This document shows, piece by piece, positions 24,268-35,120 of a stretch of DNA of 64,000 bases (within the stretch, counting starts at the first letter, position 1; each line of letters starts with the position of its first letter). Source of the stretch: Arbacia lixula. Lineage: Eukaryota > Echinodermata > Echinoidea > Arbacioida > Arbaciidae. The position numbers and the translations under genes were made by a program. Location of the stretch: NCBI GenBank assembly GCA_963669155.1, contig OZ022597.1, positions 9,821,605 to 9,885,604 on the forward strand, in the 5' to 3' direction. The notes under the pieces were generated by a model. It made no database searches. It saw only the letters and a program-made list of their open reading frames with translations, and had not been told where the DNA came from.

Positions 24268-24821
24268 GTTGAGATTTTCGATTATTTCCCTTCATGCCCT
24301 TGTGATACCTCACGTGGTAATTTCTATGATGACGAGATGTAATTCCATAGTTATGACTGCACACCTGTAATGCAATATACTAAGGATGACAATAAAAGTA
24401 AAAAATGTAATGTTTGATAAATATATATGTGTATATCCCTTCTATGAATATTCATGAGTATTCTAGGAACGTGATTGGTCAATTGATGCTCGAAGAGCTC
24501 CGGATAGTTTTCTCTATTTTTTCCTGGGGAGGAATGCGCATGCTTTATTTACTATTTTCTTCCTTGGGACTACTGCGCATGCTCTCTACCTGAGCGGGCG
24601 TAAATTAGTGCGCGCATGAATGCAGTGCGCGGCGTGTTGCGCATTTACCTGAGATGAACGGATATCGAGACAGAGAAAAAAAAGGCGACATACAACCACA
24701 TGGTGATACCGAAAGTTTTACTATTTTCTATATAGTATTTATTAGTATTTTTGTTCTGTTATTGTTTTACAAAAGGGATATAAAACATTGTAAAACAAAT
24801 ATACTAAGCATTGAGTTCGAA

Positions 24822-24948
24822 AGTGTAGTGAAAATTATCCATCTTTGGAGGGACTGGCATAAGTTACTATTTTTTCCTCGGGGGCTTCGCCCCTCGGAAA
24901 AAATAGTTCTATGCCACTCCCTCCTCAGATAGATAATTTCCACTATAC
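24822..24948. mobile_element. 127-bp hairpin repeat (mini-MITE)
   Basis: An imperfect inverted repeat over its whole length: gtgtagtgaaaattatc at the left and gataatttccactatac at the right. The centre is ctcgggggcttcgcccctcgg, flanked by tttttt / aaaaaa. As RNA it would form one long stem-loop. Outer ends abut AA on both sides. It lies in the intron before the last UPA exon. Confidence 0.65.
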
Positions 24949-24979
24949 AATCTCTCAGCTTGGTATGTTTGTATAATAT

Positions 24980-24982
<3 letters not shown>

Positions 24983-25013
<31 letters not shown>

Positions 25014-25046
25014 GGAGGGGGAGAGAGAGAGAGAGAGAGAGAGATT
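24983..25046. repeat. GA microsatellite
   Basis: (GA)n of about 60 bp interrupted by cggaggggg. It lies next to the 127-bp hairpin. Confidence 0.9.
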
Positions 25047-25451
25047 GAGAGACGGGGTGGGGGTAAACCGAACAAATTAAATAAAACGCCGGATAAGATT
25101 TTAGATAAATTTCGATAAAGAAAATTATCCTTGCGTCCTATAATTAACTAGCTTTGAGTAAAGTGTGCACAACCTCATTATTACTACTTGTTTTTTTAGT
25201 TATTTTATGGTAACAGACTTACAGGCAAATGTCCATAATCTCTTGCATTGGAGCACTAAGGAATAATTATGAGAGTTTTCTGAATATGTACGGGTACTAA
25301 ACTGTTATCTGTCTCACTGGGTAGCCCTCTATAGCATTATTTCCTCCCATGTGTCCCTGAAAAAGCAACAAACGACAGGACATACTCCTTGAAGGTCAAG
25401 CTAAGAAGAAAACATACTTGATATAAATATTGTATATTCACTGCCCCACAG

Positions 25452-25584
25452 ATGGTTACTGAGCAGGAGGTATTTAGCATTAATGACATACCACTGGACT
25501 TCGATTGGGTTCGAGGAACCATAAAAAACGATGTTCAGATGACGGTTGGTGGCATGACGAACCAAATGAAATTCCCTATACCCA
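25452..25584 (+). CDS. Gene 1 last UPA exon
   Basis: Acceptor ctgccccacag, donor gtaagt; 133 bp, entering in phase 0 and leaving in phase 1. It encodes MVTEQEVFSINDIPLDFDWV, then RGTIKNDVQMTVGGMTNQM and KFPIP. The position and the hydrophobic/aspartate pattern suit the C-terminal part of UPA, but similarity is weaker than in the two preceding exons, and an intervening short exon could be missed. Phase 1 at its end agrees with every exon of the following repeat array. Confidence 0.65.
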
Positions 25585-26082
25585 GTAAGTACATTGTTGA
25601 TGTGTGTTTATGCCTCTAACCAAAACACTTTTGTATTGTCTTGATGCTGAATGTGGAAAATGGGAAGTTAATGTATTAGGCTAAACCATATTGCGGCACT
25701 TTCAGTGTGTTAACAAATTACTTGTAGACCTGATATGATCAACTAAGGCTGATAAAGACGAGTGGTTTATTTTGAATGACTCTGTTGTGTTAAACTTAGG
25801 TGTTTCTGCACTCGTTTCGTCAGTAAGGTATATCTAATCCATCTTTCATGATGTACCGATGTTGTAACTGTTAGAATTGAAAAGGTTTTCTGAATCTAAC
25901 TCAATACTTAATGTAATTTGAACTATTCCTGTTCTGGTATGATAAATTGTCAATAACAGCCTTGCACGGCGACGAGTCATTTTCGTGTAGTGCCCTTTTC
26001 TAATTGTGTGGCTTGTTTGGGGAGCTTTGGGGAGAAATCATGTTTATGAATATTGTACCTTGCAAATCTTTCTGAATTTCAG

Positions 26083-26142
26083 TCAAGACCAACCTATCAT
26101 CATGTGGCCACCATGAAACATCACAGGACACAGTGACTGCAG
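26083..26142 (+). CDS. Gene 1 array exon 1 (20 codons)
   Basis: Acceptor ttctgaatttcag, donor gtatgt. 60 bp, symmetric phase 1, encoding KTNLSSCGHHETSQDTVTA after a split Ile codon. Frame and phase join directly to 25584. Cys, His and Ser/Thr-rich; no named domain. Confidence 0.75.
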
Positions 26143-27306
26143 GTATGTGAAGGATGAGGGAAAGGGAATGGGTATTCGGTTACCCGGTTAGTGATGTTAA
26201 CCCCATTATGTATATATATTCCTATTACAAATTAGAGTGTCACGATTCTTATAATTATGTGCTTGCTTGGACTGCGAAATCTGTATCATCATGCACATGT
26301 ATGATAGGGAAAAATGTATCAATTGTACGTAGTATTTATTTGGTCCATTTGCACATAATACATATATGAAAACTCATTTCGTTCATATATAAAAACATGT
26401 AAAATTAAACTAAAAGCAAACAAAATTTTGCTGGTTAACGGATAACATATACACAGTACTACAACACTAATTTTACTGAGCAAGTCATGCTGAAAATACA
26501 TTAACATACAAGGCTACAACATGTGAAAGAATCACTATACACGAGAGTGAATAGCAATTATATCATTGAGTTGAATTAATGTCGTACATTTGACTGTTCA
26601 TTGGGTAAGAAAAAAATGTAAGTATGCATTAAGATATTTGTGATATAGAAACCAATTACAGGTCAACACAACAGCCTTTAACAAAAAACAAATATTGACA
26701 GGCTTACATGAAAACAGGTGTTTTACCCTACATATTATAATGGTATAATGTTAGATTGAAAGTATGTGTAACTAAATTTAACTTTTTATTGTGCAGTAAA
26801 ATGTAAATTAAGTCCAATTAAAAGTGCGAAATGAACTGATACATCTTGATATATATTCTAACTGAACTCGGTATTGAAGTCTAAAAATTGATGTATTAGA
26901 CCAAACCATATTGCGGCACTTTCAGTGTGTTATCAAAACACTTACAGTCCTGATTCGATCTACCAAGGCTGTTGAAGACGAGCGGTTTATTTTGTATGAC
27001 TCTGCTTGTGTTAAACTTGGGTGTTTCTGCACTCGTTTTGTCAGTAGGGTATATCTAATCCATCTTTCATGATATACCGATGTTGTAACTGTTAGAATTG
27101 AAAAGGTTTTCTGAATCTAACTCAATACTTAATGTAATTTGAACTATCCTTCCTGTTCTGGTATGATAAATTGTCAATAACAGCCTTGCACGGCGACGAG
27201 TCATTTTCGAGTAGTGCCCTTTCCCAATTGTGTGGCTTGTTTGGGTAGCTTTGGGAAGAAATCATGTTTACGGATATTGTACTTTGCACATCTTTCTGAA
27301 CTTCAG

Positions 27307-27366
27307 TGAAGACCAACCTATCGTCATGCGGCCACCATGCTACGTCACGGGACACAGTGACTGCAG
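27307..27366 (+). CDS. Gene 1 array exon 2 (20 codons)
   Basis: Same splice sites and length as array exon 1, encoding KTNLSSCGHHATSRDTVTA after a split Val codon. It differs from exon 1 by E to A and Q to R, each in a CpG-rich or wobble-adjacent codon. Open and symmetric in phase 1. Confidence 0.75.
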
Positions 27367-28532
27367 GTATGTGGAGGATGAGGGAAAGGGAATGGGCATT
27401 CGGTTACCCGGTTAGTGATGTTAACATTATGTATATATTCATATTACAAATTAGAGCGTCACGATTATGTGCTTGCTTGGACTGCGAAATTTGTATCATC
27501 ATGCACATGTATGATGGGGAAAAATGTATCAATTGGAAATTGTATTTATTCGGTCCATTTGCACATAACAATACATAGCTGGAAATTCATTTCGCTCACA
27601 TTTTAAAAAAGCATGTAACATTAAACATAAACGCGTAAACACAATTTTGATGGTTACCTCATGACATCATATACACAGTGCTACAATACTAATTCTACTG
27701 AGCAAGTTATGCTAAAAAAAATACCATAAAATGCAAAGCTACAGTATGTGAAAGACTCACTATACACGAGAGTGAATAGCAATATATCATTGATTTGAAT
27801 TAATTTCGTACGTTTGACTGTTCATTGGGTAAGAAAAAAAATGTATGTATGCATTAAGATATTTGTGATATAGATACCAATTACAGGTCAACCCAACAGC
27901 CTTGGACAAAATGGCAAATATTGACAGGCTTACATGGAAACAGGTGTTTTAGCCTACATACTATAATGCCATAATGTTGTATTGAAAGTATGTGTAACTG
28001 AGTTGAACTATTTATTGTGCAATAAAATGTCAATTAAGTCCAATTGAAAGTGCGAAATGCACTGATACATCGTGATAGATATTCTAAGTGAATTCAGTAA
28101 GTCTAAAAGTTAATGTATAAGACCAAACCATATTGCGGCACTTTCAGTGTGTTAACAAAACACTTACTGTCCTGATACAATCTACCAAGGCTGTTGCAGA
28201 CGAGCGGTTTATTTTGAATGACTCTGCTTGTGTTAAACTTGTGTGTTTCTGCACTCGTTTCGTCAGTCGGGTATATCTAATCCATATTTCATAATAAATT
28301 ATAACGATGTTGTAACTGCTAGAATTGAAAAGCTTTCTGAATCTAAGACAATACTTAATGTAATTTGAACTATCATTCCTGTTCTGGTATGATAAATCGT
28401 CAATAACAGCCTTGTACGGCAACGAGTCATTTTCGAGTAGTGCTCTTTTGCAATCGTGTGGCTTTTTCCGGTAGCTTTGGGAAGAAATCATGTTTATGAA
28501 TATTGTACCTTGCACAAATTTCTGAATTTCAG

Positions 28533-28592
28533 TGAAGACCAACCTATCGTCATGCGGCCACCATGAAACATCAGGGGACACAGTAACTGCGG
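28533..28592 (+). CDS. Gene 1 array exon 3 (20 codons)
   Basis: 60 bp, symmetric phase 1, encoding KTNLSSCGHHETSGDTVTA. The last exon bases are gcgg instead of gcag but the gtatgt donor is intact. Conservation of frame, cysteine and His-His across three copies suggests the exons are still translated. Confidence 0.75.
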
Positions 28593-28892
28593 GTATGTGG
28601 AGGATGAGGGAAAGGGAATGGGTATTCGGTTACCCGGTTAATGATGTTAACCCCATTATGTATATATTAATATTACAAATTAGAGTGTCACGATTCTTAT
28701 AATTATGTGCTTGCTTGGACTGCGAAATCTGTATCATCATGCACATGTATGATGGAAAAAATGTATCAAATATAAATTGTATTTATTCGGTCCATTTGCA
28801 CACATTAATACATATATGGAAATTTATTTCGATCAAACGTAAAAAAAGCATGTAACATTAGATATAAAAGCGTACACAATTTTGCTCGTTAA

Positions 28893-29258
28893 AGGGCATA
28901 TACTCTACTGGGAAGGCAATAAAAGCCTTCAACATGTAATTGTTAGCAATCTTCTGGCCAATGGTTTTATATTCATGTATTGTCTATTTTAGAAGCTTGC
29001 TGAAAGTTATTTTCCCTCAAATGATCTATTTGCCCTCAAATAAGTGATTAAATCACAACTCCTCAAAATGTTCGTGCCAAACATTTTAAAGATTTAATCA
29101 TTAATAATTAATTACTCCATATGCGGATCATTTGAGGGCAAATAATTTTCAGCAAGATTATAAAATGGTCAATACATGAATTTTAGACCATTGGCAAGTA
29201 GATTGCTAACAATTACCTTTTGAAGGCTTTTTTGCCTTCCTAGTACAGTATATGCCCT
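28893..29258. mobile_element. 366-bp TIR element in array unit 3 (TSD taa)
   Basis: Terminal inverted repeats of about 60 bp: left agggcatatactctactggg, right ccTAGTACAGTATATGCCCT, continuing inward through 'aaggca..aagccttc' and 'taattgttagcaatct'. A 3-bp duplication taa flanks it (28890-28892 and 29259-29261), and the paralogous units lack it. Three-base TWA-type duplications suggest a PIF/Harbinger-like MITE (inference). Confidence 0.75.
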
Positions 29259-29276
29259 TAAACTTATGACATCATA

Positions 29277-29631
29277 GGCCGTGTTTATCATTTTTTCAGA
29301 AATTTAAACGCGTTTCCAAAGGCCTTTACGAACGCGTTTAAATTTCGGTGCGTTTATCAACTCGATCGCCCAAGTCGAAAACCGGCCTTGTCACCGAAAA
29401 CACGTGGTTTAAACGCGTTTTAAAACAGCTTTGCGTTTATCTCGCTTCTTTAAATGCGTTAAAAATTTAAACGCGTCTAGGATCGTACAAATTTGCGTGT
29501 TTCAAAACAGCTTTCTAAACCCCGTAATCAAAACACCTTTGCGTTTATCAACGCGTTTAAACGCGTTTAAAAAAAAATAAACGCGTTTGGAGACCTTAAT
29601 TCTACCCCAAAAAGAGTTGATAAACACGCCC
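29277..29631. mobile_element. 355-bp TIR element rich in aaacgcgttt (TSD ata)
   Basis: The termini are ggccgtgtttatca and tgataaacacgccc. A 3-bp ata duplication (29274-29276 and 29632-29634) is confirmed by the uninterrupted catcatatacac of unit 2. The inside is dominated by at least seven copies of the self-complementary word aaacgcgttt or close variants, a striking composition for a MITE. It lies only 15 bp from the preceding element. Confidence 0.78.
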
Positions 29632-30489
29632 ATATACACAGTACCACAACAGTAATTGTGCTGAGCAAGTCATGCTAAAAATACATCAAAATGCAAGGCT
29701 ACAACATGTGAAAGAATCACTATACATGAGAGTGAAGAGCAATATATAATTGAGTTGAATTAACTCCGTACATTTGACTGTTCATTGGGTAAGAAAAACA
29801 ATGTATGTATGATTAAGATATTTGTGATATAGATACCAATTACAGGTCAACCCAACAACCTTAGACAAAATGGCAAATATTGACAGGCTTACATGCAAAC
29901 AGGTGTTTTAGCCTACATATTAAAATGACATAATGTTGTATTGAAAGTATGTGTAACTGATTTTTTTTTATTTATTGTGCAGTAAAATGTCAATTAAGTG
30001 CAATTAAAAAAGCGAAATGCACTGATACATCGTGATAGATGTTCTAAGTGAACTCGGTAAGTCTAAAAGTTCATGTATTAGACCAAACCATATTGCGGCA
30101 CTTTTAGTGTGTTAACAAAACACTTACAGTCCTGATACGATCTACCAAGGCTTTTGAAGACGAGCGGTTTATTTTGAATGCCTCTGCTTGTGTTAAACTT
30201 TCCGCACTGTTTCTGCACTCGTTTCGTCAGTAGGGTATATATAATCCATCTTTCATGAGATAATGATGTTGTTGTAACTGCTAGAAAGGAAAGGCTTCCT
30301 GAATGTAACTCAATACTTAATGTAATTTGAACTATCTTTCCTGTTTTGGTATGATAAATCGTCAATAACAGCCTTGTACGGCGACAGGTCATTTTGGAGT
30401 AGTGCACTTTTCCTATTTGTGACTTGTTCAGGTAGTTTTTGGGAGAAATCATGTTTATGTTGTACCTTGCACATCTTTCTCAATTTCAG

Positions 30490-30537
30490 TGAAGCCAAGC
30501 AGTCAGCTTGAAACATTAAGGGACACAGTGACTGCAG
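30490..30537 (+). CDS. Gene 1 array exon 4 (16 codons)
   Basis: Acceptor tctcaatttcag, donor gtatgt. 48 bp, still phase-1 symmetric, encoding VKPSSQLETLRDTVTA. It lacks the CGHH segment of the other three, with a net in-frame loss of four codons, and its first half is diverged while TVTA is kept. It can splice straight to the Death domain exon. Confidence 0.72.
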
Positions 30538-31069
30538 GTATGTGGAGGATGAGGGAAAGGGAATGGGTATTCGGTTACCCGGTTAATGATGTTAAACCCA
30601 TTATGTATATATTCCTATTACAAATTAGAGCGTCACGACTATTATAATTATGTGCTAGCTTGGACTGCGAAATGTGTATTATCATGTCGATGTATGATGT
30701 GAAAAATGTATCAAATAGTATTTTTTCGGTCCATTTGCACATAACAAAACATTTATGAAAACTCACTTCGTTCACATATATAAACATGTAACATAAAACA
30801 TATGGTTAACAACATATATACAGTACTACAATGATAATTATTCTGAGCAGGCCATGCTAAAAATACATTAACATACAAGGCTACAACATGTGAAGGACTC
30901 AGTATACACGGGAGTGATAGCAATGTATCATTGCGTTGAATTAATTTTGCACATTTGCCTGTTCATTAGGTAAGAAAAAATGTATCTATGCATTAAGATA
31001 TTTGTGATATAGATAACTACAGGTCAACCCAACAGCCCTGGACAAAATTGAAAATATTGACAGGCTTAC

Positions 31070-32160
31070 TAGTCCAGGCATTATTTGATATGACCTCCCA
31101 CTAATTGCAACAGAAAGTCTGTCAACTGTTTTATACCCAGAAAAATGTCCTCTATAACATATCAAAACTCTTAAGGAATCCTGATTGGGGAAAGTTCCAT
31201 GGCGGCCATTTTTCAAAATGGCCGCCATAAATCTGATATTTCCCTATATCTCTGTTTCTGAATGAAATAGATCTTGGATTTTAAGTGCTAAACATACATT
31301 TTCAGGGACAAGGAATCAAATAAAATACATTTCAGTATGCTGAACCTGGCAGAAAATGCCGAAAATGTATTTCAATAAGTCAGTTCTAGCTTATTATATG
31401 TATTTTATTGGATTCCTGACCCCATACAATGTACGTCTAGCACTTAAAATCAAATCTCTGTTTTATTTGTAAGCGGAGATTGAGGAAAATGTCAGTTTTA
31501 TTGCAGCCATTTTGGAAAATGGCTGCTATTTTGGCTTTGTAGCCAGGTTTAGCATACCGAAACGTGTTTCATTTGATTCTTTGTCATTGAAAAAGTATGT
31601 TTAGCACTTTACATCAAATCTCCATGCCACTTGGAAGCGTAGTTATAGGAAAAAAGTGTGTTTATGGCGGCCATTTTGGAAAATGGCTGCTATTTCGGCT
31701 TTGTGGTCAGGTTTAGAATACTGAAATGTGTTTCATTTTATTTCTCGTCACTGAAATAGTATATTTAGCACTTCACATCAAATCTCCATTCCATTTAGAA
31801 GCTGAGATATAGGAAAATAAGTGTTTATGGCGTCCATTTTGAAAAATGGCTGCCATTTCGGCATTTTGTGCCAAATTCAGCATACCGAAATGTGTTTCAT
31901 TTGATTCCTTGTCCCTGAAAATGTATGATCAGCACTTAAAATTAAAGTTCTACGCTATTTAGAAACAGAGTCATGGGGAAATATGAGATTTATGGCGGCC
32001 ATTTTGAAAAAATGGCTGCCACGAAACTTTCACCCACCAGGATTCCTTAAGAGTTTTGATATGTTATAGAGGACTTTTTTCTGGGTACAAAACACTTGAC
32101 AGAATTTCTGTTGCAATTAGTGGGAGGTTGACCCCTTTTTTTCACAAAATGCCTGGACTA
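31070..32160. mobile_element. 1091-bp TIR element in array unit 4 (TSD tac)
   Basis: Long imperfect inverted termini of about 175 bp start tagtccaggca and end tgcctggacta. The 3-bp duplication tac (31067-31069 and 32161-32163) is confirmed by the uninterrupted 'ggcttacatg' in the other units. The interior has about four tandem subunits of 140-160 bp, each with a short palindrome around ggcggccat / atggccgcc or a decayed form, and the words 'gcataccgaaatgtgtttcat' and 'gcacttaaaatcaaatctc'. No protein-coding frame. Confidence 0.8.
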
Positions 32161-32589
32161 TACATGAAAACAGGTGTTTTACCATACATACTATAATGCC
32201 ATAATGTTATATAATACTTGTGTATAACTGAAATAAATATTTGTTGTACAGTGAACAATTAATTAGGCCCATTTGGAATTGTGAAATGCACTGATATACC
32301 GAGATATTTCCTCTAGGTGAACTCGACAAATCTGAAAAGTTATTAATCAAATTGCATTTGATAACGTGACTGGAACGGTACATGTTATATGAATATCAAT
32401 CTTAGTTGATACTGATTGGTAATTAATTTATCGTTATTTTACCATGAATTATGCAACATTAAAATTGTCAATTTTGCGAACGTAGCTACGACATATTGAA
32501 TACCCTTTTAATATTTCAAAGTGATGAGAAGGTCATAGCACAAAAACAGCAGAAGGCAACCAACAACTATTCGTTTGTTCCACCCATCG

Positions 32590-32655
32590 CCACGCTCTAC
32601 CCCCCCCCCCCCCCCTCAACACACACACACCCATCTTTACCCACCCCTCACGTCA
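32590..32655. repeat. C-run and CA-rich simple sequence
   Basis: A C homopolymer followed by cacacacac and cacccctc words near the end of a degenerate LINE. Non-coding. Confidence 0.8.
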
Positions 32656-32679
32656 CCCCTTTATATTGCACTCGTGCTA

Positions 32680-33780
32680 CATTTCTTTTACCATTATACA
32701 CACGAATTTAATACGGAACAAAAGAATCCAGAAAACGTTTAGGACGGCATAGCAGTGACCTAGCCCGTCTTTCAGATCGCGACAATGTGTTTGATCTTTA
32801 TTGCCGAGTATCTTGTTGCCGATGATGTTCTCACATTCCTTCCTAAGATGCCGTCCTTTTCGAATGATTTTACTGGCCCGTTTCACAATAGCTTCTAGCT
32901 TTCTAAGATCTTCCTTTTTGCAGGCCCCGGAATTAAGTACACAGTTAAAGACCAATATACTCTCTACAATGAATTTGGAGAACCTACTCATAATTTGTTT
33001 ATCAACATGCAACTATCATAGTTTACGTAAGAACCACATTTCTTTTTGAAGTTTAGAATCAATAGACATACATTCTTTAGCCCAAGTGATTTTGTTGCAT
33101 CTTGTTGTCCCAATGTTTTACATTGTATTTAAATTGGGTCGTGTCGTGGTGCAGTTGTCTTGAAATCAAATATAATTTCTTTGGTTTTGGAAGGATTCAA
33201 CTCAAGAAAATTATCATTACACCAAAGGGTAAACTGATCCACATTTCAATGATATCCAATTTCGTTATGTCTAATCAGTCCCATAATTACAGTATCGTCC
33301 GCGCATTTGAATAATGTGATGCTATCCCCTTCATCCCTGCACCCATTAATGTACACAATGAACAATACAGCAGACAAAACACATGGTTGTGGGGCATCGG
33401 TATAGGTAGTGTTGATATGGTTGCTGTCATGTTTAAGGATTACAAGGGAGAACCGTCTGAAACTGACATAAAAATTAGATAAATGATTTGCGGCTCTGTG
33501 GTGATGGCAGACGAGTACGCATATTATAATTTTTCTTACGAATATCACTTACAGCGCATACTTCGCCACGTGGTACACGTGACATACAGACTCACTTGAA
33601 TCGGGAATATTGACCATGTGCAGATCTCCTGTGAGGATTATCGTTCGCGATCTATTTTTGCGAACACTTGTTATTGTTTGTATTGAACTGATATTCAATA
33701 TAATCAAGTTGTTAATGGGGTTGAACACATTTCTCCAGCATTTGAGTTTTAACTCATCAAATATCAATTTTTAACATTGG
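32680..33780 (-). pseudogene. Degenerate LINE reverse transcriptase remnant
   Basis: On the minus strand, broken frames give PQPCVLSAVLFIVYINGCRD and KCADDTVIMGLI (RT motifs B and C, the Y of YADD changed), then across a stop QFTLWCNDNFLELNPSKT, and further 3' CKKEDLRKLEAIVKRASKII. The order matches the palm and C-terminus of a non-LTR retrotransposon ORF2 of the Rex/L2-like kind. Several stops and frame changes show it is dead. It lies antisense in the intron before the Death domain exon, and its RT family differs from the LINE at 20.4 kb. Confidence 0.75.
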
Positions 33781-34069
33781 TGTTGATTTGCAATGACTTC
33801 AACATGCACTAAATACTTCAACATTTTGTTCACTTTGTAGTACGATTAATATAAAAGTAAAAATATATCATAATTGACTCCAAATACATTATGTGTAAAC
33901 TCCAAAGATACTATTGCATTTCTCGCTTATTGGTCCATGATTATGTTCTTGCCTTAATGACCCAAATCCTTCGTTCAAGCTCTTTTTTGTCATGACAATT
34001 AAAATTATATTGCGGAACATGACGCTCTTCAGACTTTAATTTGTAGTACTTTTCATATTTTTCGTTCAG

Positions 34070-34338
34070 AACGTAACCGACTCGATGAGAAGATATGCAA
34101 GTTGGCGAAACAGTTTCCTCCGGGAAAGTTTCCTGACCTTTGCTGTCATCCAGACGTCAAGATTGGCCACGACACACAAAGCCACATTCTCATCAGGCAC
34201 AACCAAGACTATGAGGCTGCTGTCAGAGATGTGCTGCATATATGGAAGAATAAGACGGAAGGTGCAAATGTAGAAGGTCTTAAACGTATTCTAAGAGATA
34301 TTGAGCTAGGTGGGCTGATTGATATCTTGAGGAATTAG
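34070..34338 (+). CDS. Gene 1 terminal Death domain exon
   Basis: Acceptor tttttcgttcag, phase 1 in, 88 codons then TAG at 34336-34338. It encodes RNRLDEKICKLAKQFPPGKF, then DLCCHPDVKIG, the helix AAVRDVLHIWKNKTEGANVE and GLKRILRDIELGGLIDILRN. The six-helix Death fold signature W-x-x-x-x-x-x-x-x-x-x-L-x-x-x-L-x-x-I/L is visible around the single Trp. Death domains at the C-terminus after ZU5-UPA recruit other Death-fold adaptors or RIP-like kinases in UNC5 and PIDD1. Phase 1 lets any array exon join directly. AATAAA signals follow at 35103 and nearby. Confidence 0.85.
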
Positions 34339-35120
34339 TAACTTTCCATCCCTTCATTCCTATCAATGGAAAATGGCCCAAGTTTATCTCACGAGTTGTT
34401 TTTATGCATTTGCAGATGTATCCATTTTGTGTATTGATAATGATTAGTGTTAGCAAACAGGTTGAAACTTGTCGTGAAAGATATTTTGAGAACTAGAAGC
34501 AAAGGACGACAATTAATCACATGTAAGAATCTTCTAATGGTGAGCCCTGCCCAACCAAGGGTGTATGAAGCGCAGCGTCGTACATCCTTCTCCGAACAAA
34601 TCATCACAGCCTCTACCAGGTCTACTAATTTTTGCAAATATTACAAATGTCCAGCTTGCTATTCTTTTTAAATTTAAACTCTGTGCGAATCAATCTCTGT
34701 TTATTGTTATTGACATTTGTTTTGAACTTAGTGACCTCTTCATGCAATTGTTTTGCGATGTATGTTTTTTTTTTTTTTTTTATTTAAAGAGAGGTATTTT
34801 GCCGGTCTAAATAATACAATCATGACAATTGTGGAGAAAAAAACACAGACACTGGATGACAATACTGTCTTAGAACTTCCCTCACAATATTGATCTTGAA
34901 ATTGACGTTTAGAGGAAGGATATTAATTACTCACTTTCCCTTCATACATGTCATCGTTAGGGTTCACTCATACATTTGATTGAATGTATTTATTTTGTCT
35001 TTAATTAAATTGTAATATAATATTCATATATCTCATACAGGGCACCGTTGTAAATCTGTTTCTCAACTGAACGGCCTGCCCTGTACTTTCAAAGAAAACA
35101 TGAATAAATAAAATGAAATA
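34339..35120 (+). other. Probable 3' UTR of gene 1, ending in AATAAA-rich tail
   Basis: No further open frame. Overlapping AATAAA words lie at 35103-35113 after 'ggcctgccctgtactttcaaag'. The tail of AAATA units could equally be the 3' end of a LINE or SINE fragment beginning near 34980. A T run lies at 34764-34781. Confidence 0.45.

Larger units (their letters stand above)
25667..32340 (+). repeat. Four tandem intron-exon units between UPA and Death domain
   Basis: The anchor accatattgcggcac occurs at 25685, 26905, 28127 and 30087. The period is 1220 and 1222 bp for the first two. Subtracting inserted elements gives about 1233 bp for unit 3 and about 1165 bp for unit 4. Each unit has the same order: anchor, 'ctgcactcgtttcgtcag', an exon, 'ggaatgggtattcggttacc', 'ggtccatttgcacat' and 'gacaggcttacatg'. 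So the intron, with its one exon, has been quadrupled. Confidence 0.9.

Noticed and set aside
24870-24910. GC stem followed by a U/A run, resembling a bacterial terminator
   Set aside because: The window is eukaryotic and the stem is the tip of a longer 127-bp hairpin repeat.
26000-30600. CRISPR-like regular repeats
   Set aside because: The period is about 1.2 kb, and the repeats are intron-exon units of an animal gene with splice sites.
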